This document shows positions 26,145-33,852 of a stretch of DNA of 64,000 nt, one piece after another; position 1 is the first letter of the stretch; every line of letters starts with the position of its first letter. The stretch comes from Rhodanobacter sp. Soil772 (GTDB taxonomy: Bacteria; Pseudomonadota; Gammaproteobacteria; Xanthomonadales; Rhodanobacteraceae). The stretch lies in contig NZ_LMSK01000001.1 in NCBI RefSeq assembly GCF_001428385.1, positions 1,341,399 to 1,405,398 of the forward strand, written 5' to 3'. The position numbers and the translations under genes were made by a program. The notes beneath the pieces are model-generated. The model did not search any database and was not told where the DNA came from. It saw nothing but the letters and a program-made list of their open reading frames with translations.

Positions 26145-26696
26145 GTGAGCCCGAGCCGCAGCCGCAACCAGACCGAACTCGACGACGAGGACTACGGCCC
26201 CAGCCGCACCCAGCAGCGCCGTGAGGCGTTGGCCGTCCTGGTGCTGGCGCAGCAACTGGTCGACCTGCAACCGAGCCGGCTGGCCAAACTGGCGCTGCCG
26301 GACGACGTGCGCCACGAGATCGACGTCACCCGCCGCACCCCTTCCCACGGCGCGAAGAAGCGCCAGCTCGCCTTCCTCGCCAAAGTCATGCGTCGCTACG
26401 GTGACGATGACTTCGCCGCCGTGCGCGCCGAACTCGGCGAGAACCGCGAGAAGCAGCGTCAGGAAACCGCAGCGATGCATCGCCTCGAAGCGATGCGCGA
26501 CCGCCTGGTCGCCGAGGACGAAGCCGCCCTGTCGGAACTGATCGCCGAACATCCGCAGGTCGATCGCCAGCACCTGCGTTCGCTGGTGCGCCAAGCGCGC
26601 ATCGAGAAGGACACGCCGAACAAGCCGCCGCGGGCATATCGAGAGATCTTTCAGTTGTTGAAGGATCTGCAGGCGGGCGACGCCTCCGAGGACTGA
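26145..26696 (+). CDS. darP: ribosome biogenesis factor DarP (YjgA, DUF615)
   Basis: Small acidic/basic helical protein that associates with late 50S assembly particles. 183 residues. N-terminal RSRNQTELDDEDYGPSRTQQ, KLALPDDVRHEIDVTRR, RRQLAFLAKVMR-type helix and C-terminal RAYREIFQLLKDL match the family. GTG start at 26145; no in-frame ATG is near. Next to pmbA as in other gammaproteobacteria. Confidence 0.93.
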   Translation: MSPSRSRNQTELDDEDYGPSRTQQRREALAVLVLAQQLVDLQPSRLAKLALPDDVRHEIDVTRRTPSHGAKKRQLAFLAKVMRRYGDDDFAAVRAELGENREKQRQETAAMHRLEAMRDRLVAEDEAALSELIAEHPQVDRQHLRSLVRQARIEKDTPNKPPRAYREIFQLLKDLQAGDASED

Positions 26697-26717
26697 CGCG
26701 CCTCCCCGCCCGTTCGC

Positions 26718-26741
26718 CCTGAGCCCTTCGACCAGCTCAGG
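26718..26741. repeat. CCTGAGC-loop-GCTCAGG palindrome
   Basis: A 7-bp perfect stem with loop CCTTCGACCA, just downstream of darP. This CCTTCGAC(C/A)AGCTCAGG type of hairpin is a widespread intergenic repeat in proteobacteria as I recall it; it may terminate darP. Confidence 0.6.
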
Positions 26742-26913
26742 ACAGGCGTAGCGCAGCGAAGTCGCAGAGTGATTGCAAAGCAGTGGCCGGGCGCCATATC
26801 CAAGGCGCGCAAAACTTTCTGCGCTCCCTCCGCTAGCGAGCCGTTTCCTCCCGTGTACCTCGAAGCAAAAAGCTCAAGTGCAGAGCAGTCGATCGCCTTC
26901 GGCGACCGAGTTA

Positions 26914-27148
26914 CTTTCTCTTTGTGTGGCCAAAGAGAAAGATAACCAAAGAGAAAGGCCACCCCGCTCGGCGCTTGCCGCCCATCCATGGGCGGCAAGT
27001 CCGTGAGCCGGGGCCGGGCTTTTCGACCGGACTCCTGTCCGGGCGAAAAGGAGTCGACACCCCTGTCGACTCCCGCTGCGCGGCCTGTCGACCCCGACTC
27101 ACCGCCGCGCAAGGGACCCCTGTAGAGCAGCGGGCCATCGTGGCCCGC
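26914..27148. repeat. composite intergenic element with five palindromes
   Basis: Noncoding stretch built of consecutive inverted repeats: CTTTCTCTTTG/CAAAGAGAAAG (26914-26941) with a further CCAAAGAGAAAG copy at 26946; CTTGCCGCCCAT/ATGGGCGGCAAG (26974-26999); CTTTTCG..CCGGAC/GTCCGG..CGAAAAG (about 27019-27050); GAGTCGACA/TGTCGACTC (27051-27072); GCGGGCCA/TGGCCCGC (27130-27148). Parts recur near 30.2 kb in inverse orientation. The 564-bp gap 26697-27260 holds this element, the palindrome at 26718 and nothing else I can identify. Confidence 0.75.
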
Positions 27149-27260
27149 ACTTTTCAGAAGAGCCAGGACAAAACAAGAGCCGGAGCAAACAGTCGGCACT
27201 GCTGCGCACAGCTGCACCCGTGTGCAGGTGGCGTATTCTTCCGAATTAAAGGGGGCCACC

Positions 27261-27389
27261 ATGCAACTTCACTGGAACGAGATCGGAGATCGATCGCCAC
27301 GCCTTTCGCACGAACGTAAACACGTGTCGCCGGGCAACACCACGCCAGAGGCCACGCAACGCTGCGCCACTGCGAGGACACCCGAATGA
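27261..27389 (+). CDS. candidate 42-residue small protein coupled to the NERD gene
   Basis: ATG 27261 preceded by GGGGG (27251-27255) opens a 42-codon frame ending in a TGA that overlaps the ATG of the next gene (ATGA at 27386-27389). The peptide is hydrophilic (starts MQLHWNEIGDRSPRLSHERK) and resembles nothing I know. The stop-start overlap suggests a leader or coupled small protein, but a chance frame is possible. Confidence 0.35.
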   Translation: MQLHWNEIGDRSPRLSHERKHVSPGNTTPEATQRCATARTPE

Positions 27390-28264
27390 TGTACACGCTC
27401 ATTCCGCTTCTTTCGATAATCCTTCCGATACTCGTCGCGGTCGCGATAGTGTTTCTGATCCGCTTCTTGCAGATGCGCGACGGGCGACGCTCACCACTGA
27501 CCGACAAATTGCATCATGGCCCGGGTGAGCAACTGCGTCGCGAGCTGGAAAAATCCAGCGACGGCATCGATGAAGCGTTTATGACCATATCTTTTATCGG
27601 GCCATTCCTCATCTGCGCCTGGGCGTTGCCACAACTCGATTGGTCGAAGGTCAAATTTGGCCTCGGCGAATGGATACTGAGCATCTTCTTCGTAGGAATG
27701 TTGGCCTGGGCAATCCGCAAGGTCACGCGACTGGTCGCCAAACGCCAGAGGCTGCGCGAGGGCCTGGATGCCGAATTGATGACCGCACAGCTTCTGATAC
27801 CGCTTGCGTCCAAAGGCTGCCAAGTCTTCCACGACATCCCCGCCGATGGCTTCAACCTTGACCACGTAGTGATCGGTCCGCACGCGGTCTATATGGTCGA
27901 AACCAAGTCACGCAGAAAACCCGGCAAGGGAAAGCAAAGCGCCAACGTCGAGTACGACGGCAAAGCGCTTCGCTTCCCCGATCATGTAACCAGCAAACCC
28001 GTGGAACAGGCTCGCCACGAGGCACGCTGGCTGGCAGAGTTCCTCCGCGGGGCAGCAGGCGAAAATGTACCTGTCGTACCGGTGGTGGCATTGCCGGGCT
28101 GGTATGTCAATTCCGGCCGGAATGCCCATCTGTCCGACGTCATCGTCCTCAACCCGAAGATGCACGCCACTTTCACCGGCAAGCACGGCGATAAACCACT
28201 CAGCGACTCGTTGCGTAACCGAATTGCTTACGCGCTGATGCAGCGTTATCCGGCGCTGCCATGA
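27386..28264 (+). CDS. membrane-anchored NERD-domain (nuclease-related) protein
   Basis: 292 residues. Hydrophobic N-terminus (about residues 3-26) and two further membrane segments (about 65-85 and 92-110) precede a cytosolic NERD domain (about 120-250). The PD-(D/E)xK-like catalytic pattern is visible: FNLDHVVIG with Asp159, then YMVETKSRR with Glu172 and Lys174. NERD proteins are predicted DNA-processing nucleases. SD GAGGA at 27374-27378; a second Met follows the first. Composition is less GC-rich than the flanking core genes. DUF3883 follows on the same strand after 146 bp. Substrate and role unknown. Confidence 0.85.
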   Translation: MMYTLIPLLSIILPILVAVAIVFLIRFLQMRDGRRSPLTDKLHHGPGEQLRRELEKSSDGIDEAFMTISFIGPFLICAWALPQLDWSKVKFGLGEWILSIFFVGMLAWAIRKVTRLVAKRQRLREGLDAELMTAQLLIPLASKGCQVFHDIPADGFNLDHVVIGPHAVYMVETKSRRKPGKGKQSANVEYDGKALRFPDHVTSKPVEQARHEARWLAEFLRGAAGENVPVVPVVALPGWYVNSGRNAHLSDVIVLNPKMHATFTGKHGDKPLSDSLRNRIAYALMQRYPALP

Positions 28265-28410
28265 GTCGGCGAATGGTGTCAGGCGATTTGATCGGCCTGT
28301 GATCGTCTCACAGGCCGCCTCGGCAACTGCCCCAATGCCGACTCTCCTTCAGTTACGACTGCCGGCCGCCTGTCCATACTTGGAAGCATCCATTCGGGAG
28401 GGCGCATCAC

Positions 28411-29262
28411 ATGGCTAGAGGCGATGACTGGTCGCGAATGGAAGTTGAGGCTTGCGTCGCTTCGTATCTCACGATGCTGGCGCTGGAGCTCAACGGCCAG
28501 CGCTACAACAAGACCGAGTATGCCGAGGCACTGGTGCAGAAGCTTGATGGGCGCAGCCGGGGATCGGTTGAGTTCAAGCACTGCAACATCAGCGCCGTCC
28601 TGATCGCTCTGGGCTATCCGTACATCAACGGCTACAAGCCTCGCTCCAATTACCAGGCTGAACTGCTGGACGTGGTGGAGTCGCAGTTGGAAGGGAACGC
28701 CATCATTGATGCGGCGGCCCAGGCTGCGGTCGAGCGCCCGGCCATCGAGATCGCCGTCAGCGAATCCACGTCGGTGTGGGTGCCCGCACCAAAACCTTCG
28801 AAGGTGCGCGAACGCGCTCCCGAGTACGCGCCCCGCTTCTCGCCGGTCCGGCGCGACTATCTCGCCCGCGAAGCACGCAACCGTTCGCTTGGTCGCGCCG
28901 GCGAACTGTTCGTGCTCGAACTGGAATCACGCAGATTGCACGCCGAGGGCAAAAAGTCCTTGAGCGCGCGCGTCGAGCATGTCGCCGCAAGCCAGGGCGG
29001 TGGCTTGGGCTACGACATCCTGTCTTTCGAAAACGACGGCCGCGAGCGCCTGATCGAGGTCAAGACGACGGCGTTCGGTGAGCTGACACCGTTCTACGTC
29101 AGCCGCAATGAGATCGCTCGATCAAATGCGGACGCGGACAAGTACCGTCTGTACAGGCTCTTCGACTTTCGCGAAAAGCCGAGGGTTTTCCAGTTGCCCG
29201 GATCGATAGATGTCCACTGCACGCTCGATCCCGTGACGTACCTGGCATCGTTCACAGCCTGA
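28411..29262 (+). CDS. DUF3883 domain protein, predicted PD-(D/E)xK nuclease
   Basis: 283 residues. The N-terminal helical domain (about 8-90) carries SVEFKHCNISAVLIALGYPY and INGYKPRSNYQ, a module that in my memory also fronts HNH and other endonucleases. The C-terminal DUF3883 domain (about 165-280) has GYDILSFENDGRERLIEVKT with Asp202, Glu216 and Lys218 arranged as a PD-(D/E)xK core, then FYVSRNE. SD GGGAGG at 28396-28401. Such domains occur in restriction and defence loci, but no methylase, helicase or McrB-like partner is here. Confidence 0.83.
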   Translation: MARGDDWSRMEVEACVASYLTMLALELNGQRYNKTEYAEALVQKLDGRSRGSVEFKHCNISAVLIALGYPYINGYKPRSNYQAELLDVVESQLEGNAIIDAAAQAAVERPAIEIAVSESTSVWVPAPKPSKVRERAPEYAPRFSPVRRDYLAREARNRSLGRAGELFVLELESRRLHAEGKKSLSARVEHVAASQGGGLGYDILSFENDGRERLIEVKTTAFGELTPFYVSRNEIARSNADADKYRLYRLFDFREKPRVFQLPGSIDVHCTLDPVTYLASFTA

Positions 29263-29298
29263 CCGGTCACCGACCAAGTTTTTCTGGCCGGGCAACTT

Positions 29299-29595
29299 TC
29301 AAGGCCCCGCGAACCCCGCTTCGCGCTGCGCCCGCACGGCCAGCACGAACACGGTATCGATGCCGGTCACATAGCGGTACAGCGCCACATAGCCGCGCGA
29401 ACCTCGACCGATCACCAGCTCACGCTTGTCGTTGCCGGTCGGACGTCCGATCAGCGGATTGGTTCGCAGCACGTCGACCGCTGCGATGATTTCGCGCAGT
29501 CGGGCTGCGACATGCTCGGCCTCATGCCGCTGGAGGTGGTCGAGGATGCGGTCGAGATCCGCGCCGACCTCCGATGCCAGTTCGACGCGCGCCAC
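29299..29595 (-). CDS. RelE/ParE-family toxin
   Basis: 98 residues from GTG 29595, one base after the antitoxin stop. Features typical of ParE: DLDRILDHLQRHEA helix, LRTNPLIGRPTGNDKRELVIG and GYVALYRYVTGIDTVFVLAVRAQREAGF. ParE toxins inhibit gyrase and RelE ones cleave mRNA; the sequence is nearer ParE but I cannot settle the target. Forms a type II module with the upstream ribbon-helix-helix gene. Confidence 0.85.
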   Translation of the reverse strand: MARVELASEVGADLDRILDHLQRHEAEHVAARLREIIAAVDVLRTNPLIGRPTGNDKRELVIGRGSRGYVALYRYVTGIDTVFVLAVRAQREAGFAGP

Positions 29596-29596
29596 G

Positions 29597-29881
29597 CTAT
29601 TTCGCCAGCTTGCGGGCCGCCGGGCGCCGCGCTGCCTTGCCGGCGATGCGATCCTCCAGATAACCGCGCATGTCGTCCCAGGGAACGGTTTTGCCGGACT
29701 CGACGATGCGGGCGTAACGCTGCTCCGCCGTGGCGTCGAAGTCGGCACGACGCTCGGCCAGGTCGGCCTTCTCGGCGATCGCTTCCAGGATGAAATTGTG
29801 CGAGGTCGTGCCTGCCTGTTTCGCCGCCGCGGCGATGCGAGCTTTCAGATCCTCGGACAAACGGATGGTCGTGGTGCTCAT
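29597..29881 (-). CDS. ribbon-helix-helix (CopG-type) antitoxin
   Basis: 94 residues. The N-terminal MSTTTIRLSEDLKARIAAAAKQ strand-helix-helix is a CopG/Arc-type DNA-binding domain; the C-terminal basic, Ala-rich part would bind the toxin. A -10-like TACATT on this strand (complement of 29913-29918) lies 32 bp upstream, overlapping the inverted sequence ATGT...ACAT that could be the autoregulatory operator. Translationally linked to the toxin. Confidence 0.85.
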   Translation of the reverse strand: MSTTTIRLSEDLKARIAAAAKQAGTTSHNFILEAIAEKADLAERRADFDATAEQRYARIVESGKTVPWDDMRGYLEDRIAGKAARRPAARKLAK

Positions 29882-30149
29882 GAAACGCTCCGGGGCAGAG
29901 TCATCGCCTGCGAATGTAGCACACTTGTGACACATGAAGCACAACGAAACAAACAACTCGCTCGGCATCAGGCTGCTTGGCTGGAAAGACCTTTGCTGGC
30001 GGACTGATCGAGATCGGCGATGCCCGGGAGAGGCCGCACGTGACAAGACTCGGCTCTTCAGCTTTCGCTCTCGCGACCACGCAACGGTTGCGACCGAATG
30101 CGGGCCATGGCGAGCGCATGGGTACCGGAGTTGAGACAACGCAGGAGCG

Positions 30150-30206
30150 GTTGCCAATGCCCGGCAAGCGCCAAGCGAGGTGAGTCGGGGTCGATAGGCC
30201 GCGCGG
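30150..30206 (-). repeat. inverse-orientation fragment of the composite repeat
   Basis: On this strand GCGCGGCCTATCGACCCC followed by GACTCACC matches 27078-27103 with one mismatch, and the adjoining CGCTTGGCGCTTGCCG resembles the start of the second palindrome near 26968. The order of the parts differs from the first copy, so this is a rearranged relic. Confidence 0.65.
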
Positions 30207-30229
30207 CAATTATCCGTGGTCACACACAA

Positions 30230-30261
30230 CGCGGGCGCCCTCCTCTCGGCGGACGCCCGCG
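30230..30261 (-). terminator. possible terminator hairpin after the S53 peptidase gene
   Basis: CGCGGGCG/CGCCCGCG (30230-30237 with 30254-30261) lies just beyond the stop. On the minus strand it is followed by TTGTGTGTG, a poor U tract, so termination is uncertain. Confidence 0.35.
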
Positions 30262-30279
30262 CATGGCGCATCGCGGAAG

Positions 30280-31911
30280 TTACAGCCCCGCGTTCAGCGC
30301 ACTCACGATGCCGCTGCCGAACCCGCTGGCGTAGTCCCAGCCGACCGTCGCGGTCTCGCCGCCGTTGCTGCCGGAGGTGACGTCGTGATAGCTGGCGGTG
30401 GACACGGTGTACAGGTGCGGTGCCGCAAAGCCCAGCGTCGGGTGCGCCGCGAGCATGCGAGCCCAGGTGGCGGCGAACAGCGGTGCGGACAGGCTGGTGC
30501 CGCCGTACTGCGCGTTGCTGCCGTTGACGATGATGATGGCGCCCGAATTCGGGTCGGCATCGAACGCCACGTCGGCCACGTCGCGGGTGGTGCCGCCGCC
30601 CTGGGTTTGCCAGCTCGGCTTCGGTTCCACCGTGCTCGGGCTGCCGCCGGCCTTGCTCCATAGCGTCTCGCTCACCCAGCTGTTCGACGTGCCGGTGGTG
30701 AGCGTGGTGCCGCTCACCGCCACCACGTAGGGCGAACTGGCCGGGTAGCTTGGCGTGGTGCCGCTGGGCGACTTGCCGCACTCGTTGGAGCCGGCGTCGC
30801 CGGTCGAGATCGAGAACGTCTGCCCCTGCGCCGTGCCCAGCGCGAAGAGCTGGTCGTCCGCCGCCATCGAGCCGTCCTGGTAAGCGCTGGTTTCGCATTC
30901 GCCGAGCGACACGTTGATGACCTGCGCCTGGTTGTCGCTGACCACCCGGTTGAACGCCGCGGTGAGCGCGCTGTTGGTCAGCGAATTGGCGGCGTAGAAG
31001 ATCAGCTTGCCGACGCCGCCGGACATGCCGACGATATCCTGGCTGTCCAGATCCCACTCGGGCGTGCCACTGGTGTCGGTGCCCGGCGTGCCCACCGTCA
31101 CCACCTGGGTATTCACCGCCGGCAGATGGTTGGCGGTGGTGAAGCTGGTCAGATCCTTCAGCGGCTGGGTCATGTCGCCGTCGCTGATGATGCCCACCGT
31201 GATCGTCGAGGCGGTCGGTGTGCTGCCCACGTCGTAGATCGTCGGGAACGTGGTCGGATTGTGGCCGACAAGCGTGCTGCCGCCGCCCGGCCGGCCGTGG
31301 GTCGTCGTGCCGCTGTTTTGCAGCGCGGCCTTGACGATCATCGTGTGCGGATGCGTCACCGTCTGCAGGCCGCTCACCGACAGCACGAGGTCGGCCAATG
31401 CTGCCGGCACCCTGGCGTCGTCGATGTTGGCGTACGCCGCCCGGCCGTTTTCATCGGCAGCCTTGACGAAGCGCGTGCCGAACGCGGTTTGCGCGCTGCC
31501 GGCGGTACCGTCGGCGGAAACCAGCAGGCGGTTGGCGGAGACGCTGACGTTGGTGAAACCGGCCCGGCTCAGGTAATCGGCCACGGCCTGCGCCTGTACC
31601 TGGCTCGGCAGGAAATTCGCGGCCACATCGCCCGCCTGCAGCTTGGCGCGGAACAGCGGGCTGGCCGGGTTGTGCGCGGCGGCGATGAAATCGTCGAGCG
31701 CGCCCTTGTTCTGGATCTTCAACGCCACCTGCACGTGCAGCGGCATGTCGAATGCCACCAGGTCACTCATGTTCACCGACGCGGCCGGCACGTGGGCGTG
31801 CGTGGCCGTCGTTCTCCAGGTTGCATCGACGCCGGCCGCCGTTGCGACCGTGGACGCCAGCGCCCAGATTGCCCCCATCGCCAGACACAGCGAAGTCTTC
31901 TTCATCTGCAT
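30280..31911 (-). CDS. secreted S53 (kumamolisin/sedolisin-type) serine-carboxyl peptidase
   Basis: 543 residues. Signal peptide MKKTSLCLAMGAIWALASTVATA; pro-kumamolisin domain (about 40-190, with DFIAAAHNPASPLFRAKL and the SVSANRLLVSADGT segment); catalytic domain with Glu285 and Asp289 (PEWDLDSQDI), oxyanion Asp372 (STGDAGSNE) and nucleophile Ser473 (GGTSLSAP). These are the Glu-Asp-Asp-Ser residues of sedolisins, which work at acid pH outside the cell after self-cleavage of the pro-domain. The Ca site near the C-terminus is GWDYASGFGSG. SD-like GGGGA precedes ATG 31911. It stands alone, in reverse to the nuclease genes. Confidence 0.92.
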   Translation of the reverse strand: MQMKKTSLCLAMGAIWALASTVATAAGVDATWRTTATHAHVPAASVNMSDLVAFDMPLHVQVALKIQNKGALDDFIAAAHNPASPLFRAKLQAGDVAANFLPSQVQAQAVADYLSRAGFTNVSVSANRLLVSADGTAGSAQTAFGTRFVKAADENGRAAYANIDDARVPAALADLVLSVSGLQTVTHPHTMIVKAALQNSGTTTHGRPGGGSTLVGHNPTTFPTIYDVGSTPTASTITVGIISDGDMTQPLKDLTSFTTANHLPAVNTQVVTVGTPGTDTSGTPEWDLDSQDIVGMSGGVGKLIFYAANSLTNSALTAAFNRVVSDNQAQVINVSLGECETSAYQDGSMAADDQLFALGTAQGQTFSISTGDAGSNECGKSPSGTTPSYPASSPYVVAVSGTTLTTGTSNSWVSETLWSKAGGSPSTVEPKPSWQTQGGGTTRDVADVAFDADPNSGAIIIVNGSNAQYGGTSLSAPLFAATWARMLAAHPTLGFAAPHLYTVSTASYHDVTSGSNGGETATVGWDYASGFGSGIVSALNAGL

Positions 31912-32350
31912 GGTTCATCCCCGAAAATTGATGGTGCGAACAGAAAAATTCCGGCCGCCAACGGACCGGAATCACATGACGCGGCCTTGGGTCCCCCCGG
32001 ACAAATTCCCGACCTCGCCAGTCTTCGACGCTAACACGCAGCGACGCTGAATGATCCGTGCGTCCGTCAAAAAAATGCAAACAAGTTATTGATTCGCAAT
32101 ACTTTGCGAAACCGCATGAACTAGCAACCCCTTCGCAACAACATCCAGAGCCGGCTTGCCGCGCATGTGTCGGGCTCGCCCACGGGCGATACGCCCGGCT
32201 GTCTTCAGGCCTGGGAAAACTCTTCGTTCCGGATGCAGCCGAAGGCTGCCGCGCAGCAGCCGTGTCGTCGCAGCAAGCGCCTGCGACTTCACTCAGGGCG
32301 AATGGCGGCGGGTTGGCTGCGCTTCGGGTGAACGGGCGCGGCGCCGGAGT
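31912..32350. other. 439-bp gene-free stretch between tldD and the S53 peptidase
   Basis: An AT-richer patch at about 32065-32110 is the likeliest promoter area for the peptidase (minus strand), though no clean -35/-10 pair is visible. The 32120-32350 part is GC-rich with a small hairpin GCAGCC/GGCTGC (32235-32249). A 68-codon minus-strand frame here has no start signal and looks like chance. Confidence 0.5.
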
Positions 32351-33790
32351 TCAGGACGCGGTGCCGCCCACCGTCATCGAGTCAATCTTCAGCGTCGGCT
32401 GGCCCACGCCCACGGGCACGCTCTGCCCGTCCTTGCCGCACACGCCCACGCCTTCATCCAGCGCGAGGTCGTTGCCGATCATCGAAACGCGGTTGAGCAC
32501 CTCGGGGCCGGAGCCGATCAGCGTGGCGCCCTTGACCGGACGAGTGATGCGACCGTCCTCGATCAGGTAGGCCTCGGACGCAGAGAAGGTGAACTTGCCG
32601 TTGGTGATGTCGACCTGGCCGCCGCCGAAGTTCGGCGCGTACAGGCCCTTCTTCACCGAGCGGATGATCTCGGCCGGATCGTGCGAGCCGGCCCGCATGT
32701 AGGTGTTGGTCATGCGCGGCATCGGCAGGGCGGTGAACGATTCGCGGCGACCGTTGCCGGTGGGCGCCATGCCCATCAGGCGCGCGTTGAGCTTGTCCTG
32801 CATATAGCCTTTTAGAATGCCATCCTCGATCAGGGTGGTGCATTCGGTGGGCGTGCCTTCGTCGTCGATGCTGAGCGAGCCGCGGCGACCGACCAAGGTG
32901 CCGTCGTCGACGATGGTGACGCCCTTGGCGGCCACGCGCTGGCCGATGCGGCCGGAGAACGCGGAGCTGCCCTTGCGGTTGAAATCGCCTTCCAGGCCGT
33001 GGCCGATCGCTTCGTGCAGCAACACGCCGGGCCAGCCGGGGCCGAGCACCACGGTCATCTGGCCGGCCGGCGCATCGACCGAATCCAGGTTCACCAGCGC
33101 CTGGCGCACGGCTTCGTCGGCGAACGCCAGCGCGCGGCCGTTCTCGATCAGCTCGCGGTAACCGTAGCGGCCGCCGCCGCCGGAATAACCCTGCTCGCGC
33201 CGGCCGTTCTGCTCGGCGATCACCTGGATGTTGATGCGCACCAGCGGGCGCACGTCGGCGGCCAGGGTGCCGTCGGAGGCGGCGATCAGGATAGTGTCCA
33301 TGGTCGCGGCGAGGCTGACAATGACCTGCTTGATGCGCGGGTCGCGCGCACGCGCATACGCATCGACCTCGCGCAGCAGCGCGATCTTGTCGGGGTTGGG
33401 CAGGCTCTCGACCGGATCGATCGCCGGATACAGCTGGCGCGCACCATTCAGCGCCAGCGGCTTGCCGGCGCCGTTGCCGTCGTGCGCGATCGCGCGCGCG
33501 GCTTTCGACGCTTCCAGCAACTGCGGCAGCACGATCTCGTCGGAATAGGCGAAGCCAGTCTTCTCGCCGCTGATCGCGCGCACGCCCACGCCCTGCTCGA
33601 TCGAGTGGCTGCCGTCCTTGACGATGCCCTCCTCCAGCGTCCACGACTCGCTGCGCGAATGCTGGAAGTACAGGTCGGCGGCGTCGATCGACGGGCCCAT
33701 CAGCTGGGTGAACACGCGGTCGAGGTCGCCGGTGGCGATGCCGCCGGGGGACAACAGCTTGCTTTCGGCGAGGGCGATCAGGGAATCCAT
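32351..33790 (-). CDS. tldD: metalloprotease TldD
   Basis: Catalytic subunit of the TldD/TldE zinc protease (substrates in E. coli: microcin B17 leader, CcdA). 479 residues. The metal-binding [11 protein letters not shown] motif has His259, Glu260 and His264; the C-terminal zinc Cys region is [26 protein letters not shown] 33790 gives [17 protein letters not shown], the expected N-terminus; the frame stays open far upstream only because of GC-rich codon structure over yhdP. Its partner pmbA is at 24.4 kb, an unlinked pair as in E. coli. Last gene of rng-yhdP-tldD. Confidence 0.96.
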   Translation of the reverse strand: MDSLIALAESKLLSPGGIATGDLDRVFTQLMGPSIDAADLYFQHSRSESWTLEEGIVKDGSHSIEQGVGVRAISGEKTGFAYSDEIVLPQLLEASKAARAIAHDGNGAGKPLALNGARQLYPAIDPVESLPNPDKIALLREVDAYARARDPRIKQVIVSLAATMDTILIAASDGTLAADVRPLVRINIQVIAEQNGRREQGYSGGGGRYGYRELIENGRALAFADEAVRQALVNLDSVDAPAGQMTVVLGPGWPGVLLHEAIGHGLEGDFNRKGSSAFSGRIGQRVAAKGVTIVDDGTLVGRRGSLSIDDEGTPTECTTLIEDGILKGYMQDKLNARLMGMAPTGNGRRESFTALPMPRMTNTYMRAGSHDPAEIIRSVKKGLYAPNFGGGQVDITNGKFTFSASEAYLIEDGRITRPVKGATLIGSGPEVLNRVSMIGNDLALDEGVGVCGKDGQSVPVGVGQPTLKIDSMTVGGTAS

Positions 33791-33852
33791 GGGGCTTTCG
33801 TTTGTCTGTGGTCGGTCCGGAACTATCCCACATGGGGCTGTCGCCGACGGCT

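Larger units (their letters stand above)
29882..30279. other. 398-bp gene-free stretch between the toxin-antitoxin pair and the S53 peptidase
   Basis: Holds the antitoxin promoter region (29882-29940), a mosaic fragment of the 26.9-27.1 kb repeat (30150-30206) and a hairpin after the peptidase gene. The rest shows open frames on both strands but no start signals or recognisable protein. Confidence 0.6.

Noticed and set aside
26697..27260. CRISPR array
   Set aside because: The palindromes differ from each other in sequence and spacing; there are no direct repeats with unique spacers, and no cas genes. No CRISPR array was seen anywhere in the window.
32086..32292. 68-codon minus-strand frame between tldD and the S53 gene
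   Set aside because: No SD, no conserved-looking segment, and the composition fits a repeat-derived noncoding stretch.
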